Of a DNA stretch of 7,351 nucleotides, positions 6,415-7,351 are shown one piece after another. Within the stretch, counting starts at the first letter, position 1, and every line of letters begins with the position of its first letter. The stretch is from Lawsonibacter sp. Lineage in GTDB: Bacteria; Bacillota; Clostridia; Oscillospirales; Oscillospiraceae. The position numbers and the translations under genes were made by a program. Where the stretch lies: assembly GCA_022798855.1 (NCBI GenBank), contig JAAWNI010000113.1:1-7351 (forward strand), given 5' to 3'. The notes below the pieces were generated by a model. The model was not told the origin of the DNA. It did no database searches and saw only the letters and a program-made list of their open reading frames with translations.

Positions 6415-6430
6415 GTACAGACGTCTGCAC
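6415..6430. promoter_or_regulatory. 16-bp imperfect palindrome upstream of sigma factor gene
   Basis: CAGACGTCTG (6418-6427) is a perfect 10-bp palindrome. GT at 6415-6416 and AC at 6429-6430 extend it to 16 bp with one mismatched pair. It ends 4 bp before the AGGAGG of the sigma factor gene. It could be an operator for a dimeric regulator, or a hairpin in the leader. I cannot identify the promoter of this operon. Confidence 0.35.
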
Positions 6431-6452
6431 AATGAGGAGGGGAGGTCCGGCC

Positions 6453-7010
6453 ATGGAGGACTATGAGATCGTCGCCCTGTATTGGGACCGGAACGAGGAG
6501 GCCATCGCCCAGACCCAACAGCGGTATGGGGGCTATCTGTACAAGATCGCCTTTCAGGTGCTGGCCAGCCGGCCGGACAGCGAGGAGAGCGTCAACGACA
6601 CCTACCTCAAGGCCTGGGGCTCCATGCCGCCCCACCGCCCCGGCACCCTGCGCACCTACCTGGGCAAAATCACCCGCCAGCTGTCCATCGACCGCCTCCG
6701 GGGCCGGGGCCGGGAGAAGCGGCGGGGGTCGGAGTACGCCCTGTCCCTGTCGGAGCTGGAGGAGTGCGTCTCCGCCGGGGACACTACCCAGGAGCGGCTC
6801 GACCTGCGCCTTCTGGCGGAGTCCATCGAGGATTTCCTCGCCACCCTGCCCCCGGAGTCCCGGACCGCCTTTGTGGGGCGCTACTACTACCTGGACCCCA
6901 TCCGGGACATCGCGGGCTATTACGGCATGAGCCAGTCCAAGGTGAAGAGCCTGTTGTACCGCGCCCGGCAGGGGTTGAAAAAGCATCTGGAACAGGAGGG
7001 ATTTTTGTGA
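6453..7010 (+). CDS. ECF-type RNA polymerase sigma factor
   Basis: A 185-residue sigma-70 family protein of the extracytoplasmic-function group, which directs RNA polymerase to a small regulon once released from an anti-sigma factor. Region 2 spans about residues 21-86, with the DSEESVNDTYLKAW core-binding segment and a KITRQLSIDRLR promoter-contact helix. A variable, charged linker follows. Region 4 spans about 120-180, with a helix-turn-helix at 150-175 (IRDIAGYYGMSQSKVKSLLY). The opening ALYWDRNEEAIAQT and PPHRPGTLRTYLGKITR resemble a group common in gut Clostridia. I chose the ATG at 6453, 6 nt after GGAGGT (6441-6446), over an in-frame ATG at 6432 that precedes the ribosome binding site. 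The stop overlaps the next start (GTGA), indicating translational coupling. The signal and targets are unknown. Confidence 0.92.
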   Translation: MEDYEIVALYWDRNEEAIAQTQQRYGGYLYKIAFQVLASRPDSEESVNDTYLKAWGSMPPHRPGTLRTYLGKITRQLSIDRLRGRGREKRRGSEYALSLSELEECVSAGDTTQERLDLRLLAESIEDFLATLPPESRTAFVGRYYYLDPIRDIAGYYGMSQSKVKSLLYRARQGLKKHLEQEGFL

Positions 7011-7351
7011 AACCGGAATACGTCAGCGACGCGCTGAACCACCTCAGCGACGAGGTCATCGAGGAGGCGGACCGGGTCCGGACCCGGGCGCGCTCCCCCC
7101 GCGGGAAGTGGCTGCCCTGGGCCGCGGCGGCCTGCCTGTGCCTTGCCGTCCTGGGAGCGGCCGTCCTCCCCCGGCTGGGCCAGCAGGAGGCCCCCAACGG
7201 CCTGCCCATGCTGAAAATCGGCATGGAGAGCGCCGGCATGGGCTTCGAGGGCCTGATCTACTACGACTTCTCCGAGATGGCCAACGGCAACCCCTGGCAT
7301 GAGGGCATGGAGCTGGCCGCCCTGCCCGTCTTCCGCAACAACTCCTACAGC
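7007..7351 (+). CDS. Probable membrane-anchored anti-sigma factor (3' end cut by window)
   Basis: The first 115 codons are present and the frame is open to the window edge. The start is a GTG overlapping the sigma factor stop (GTGA), preceded by AGGAGGG at 6994-7000 with 6-nt spacing, so the two proteins are translationally coupled. A short acidic cytoplasmic segment (residues 1-30, with LSDEVIEEADRVR) is followed by a basic patch and one hydrophobic segment (about 35-54, WLPWAAAACLCLAVLGAAVL). An extracytoplasmic domain then begins. This layout, and position right after an ECF sigma gene, fit an anti-sigma factor that holds the sigma factor at the membrane. No zinc-binding HxxxCxxC anti-sigma motif is visible, and the visible outer part resembles nothing I recognise, so function rests on context and topology. 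Confidence 0.75.
   Translation, partial: MKPEYVSDALNHLSDEVIEEADRVRTRARSPRGKWLPWAAAACLCLAVLGAAVLPRLGQQEAPNGLPMLKIGMESAGMGFEGLIYYDFSEMANGNPWHEGMELAALPVFRNNSYS

Noticed and set aside
6432..6452. Earlier in-frame ATG for the sigma factor
   Set aside because: It lies upstream of the AGGAGG/GGAGGT run, would add an atypical MRRGGPA extension, and has no ribosome binding site of its own.

Overview
The window looks like chromosomal DNA from a high-GC member of the Clostridia, most likely Oscillospirales (Flavonifractor/Lawsonibacter/Oscillibacter-like). This is inferred from a T-box riboswitch, strong AGGAGG-type ribosome binding sites, sigma-A type promoters, a clostridial-style ECF sigma/anti-sigma pair and strongly GC-biased third codon positions. 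I see no phage, transposon, CRISPR or rRNA/tRNA sequence, so this reads as ordinary core or near-core chromosome.

Layout. Positions 1-120 are the 3' end of a T-box leader, with the T-box motif, an antiterminator and a competing intrinsic terminator. It feeds a 204-residue double zinc-ribbon protein (148-762) and then, 28 bp on, leuA (791-2476, type 2 2-isopropylmalate synthase). The two genes are most simply read as one T-box-controlled operon for leucine synthesis, with the zinc-ribbon protein as an unexplained passenger or partner. mntP (2605-3165, manganese exporter) follows on the same strand after a 128-bp gap with a G-rich leader. A 14-bp perfect hairpin (3184-3216) separates it from a convergent bactofilin gene (3224-3724, minus strand) and is oriented to terminate the bactofilin transcript.

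A gap of about 500 bp (3725-4226) holds two divergent promoters: an extended -10 promoter reading left into bactofilin, and a near-consensus sigma-A promoter reading right into glgX (4227-6323, glycogen/limit-dextrin debranching enzyme). glgX ends at a strong terminator (6331-6361). Next come a short leader with a 16-bp imperfect palindrome, an ECF sigma factor (6453-7010), and the start of a translationally coupled membrane protein, probably its anti-sigma factor (7007 to the window edge).

The genes form separate units (leucine synthesis, metal export, cytoskeleton, glycogen use, signal-responsive transcription) and not one pathway. The most interesting point is the T-box-controlled zinc-ribbon gene in front of leuA. 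I found no clear sign of a dramatic new system.
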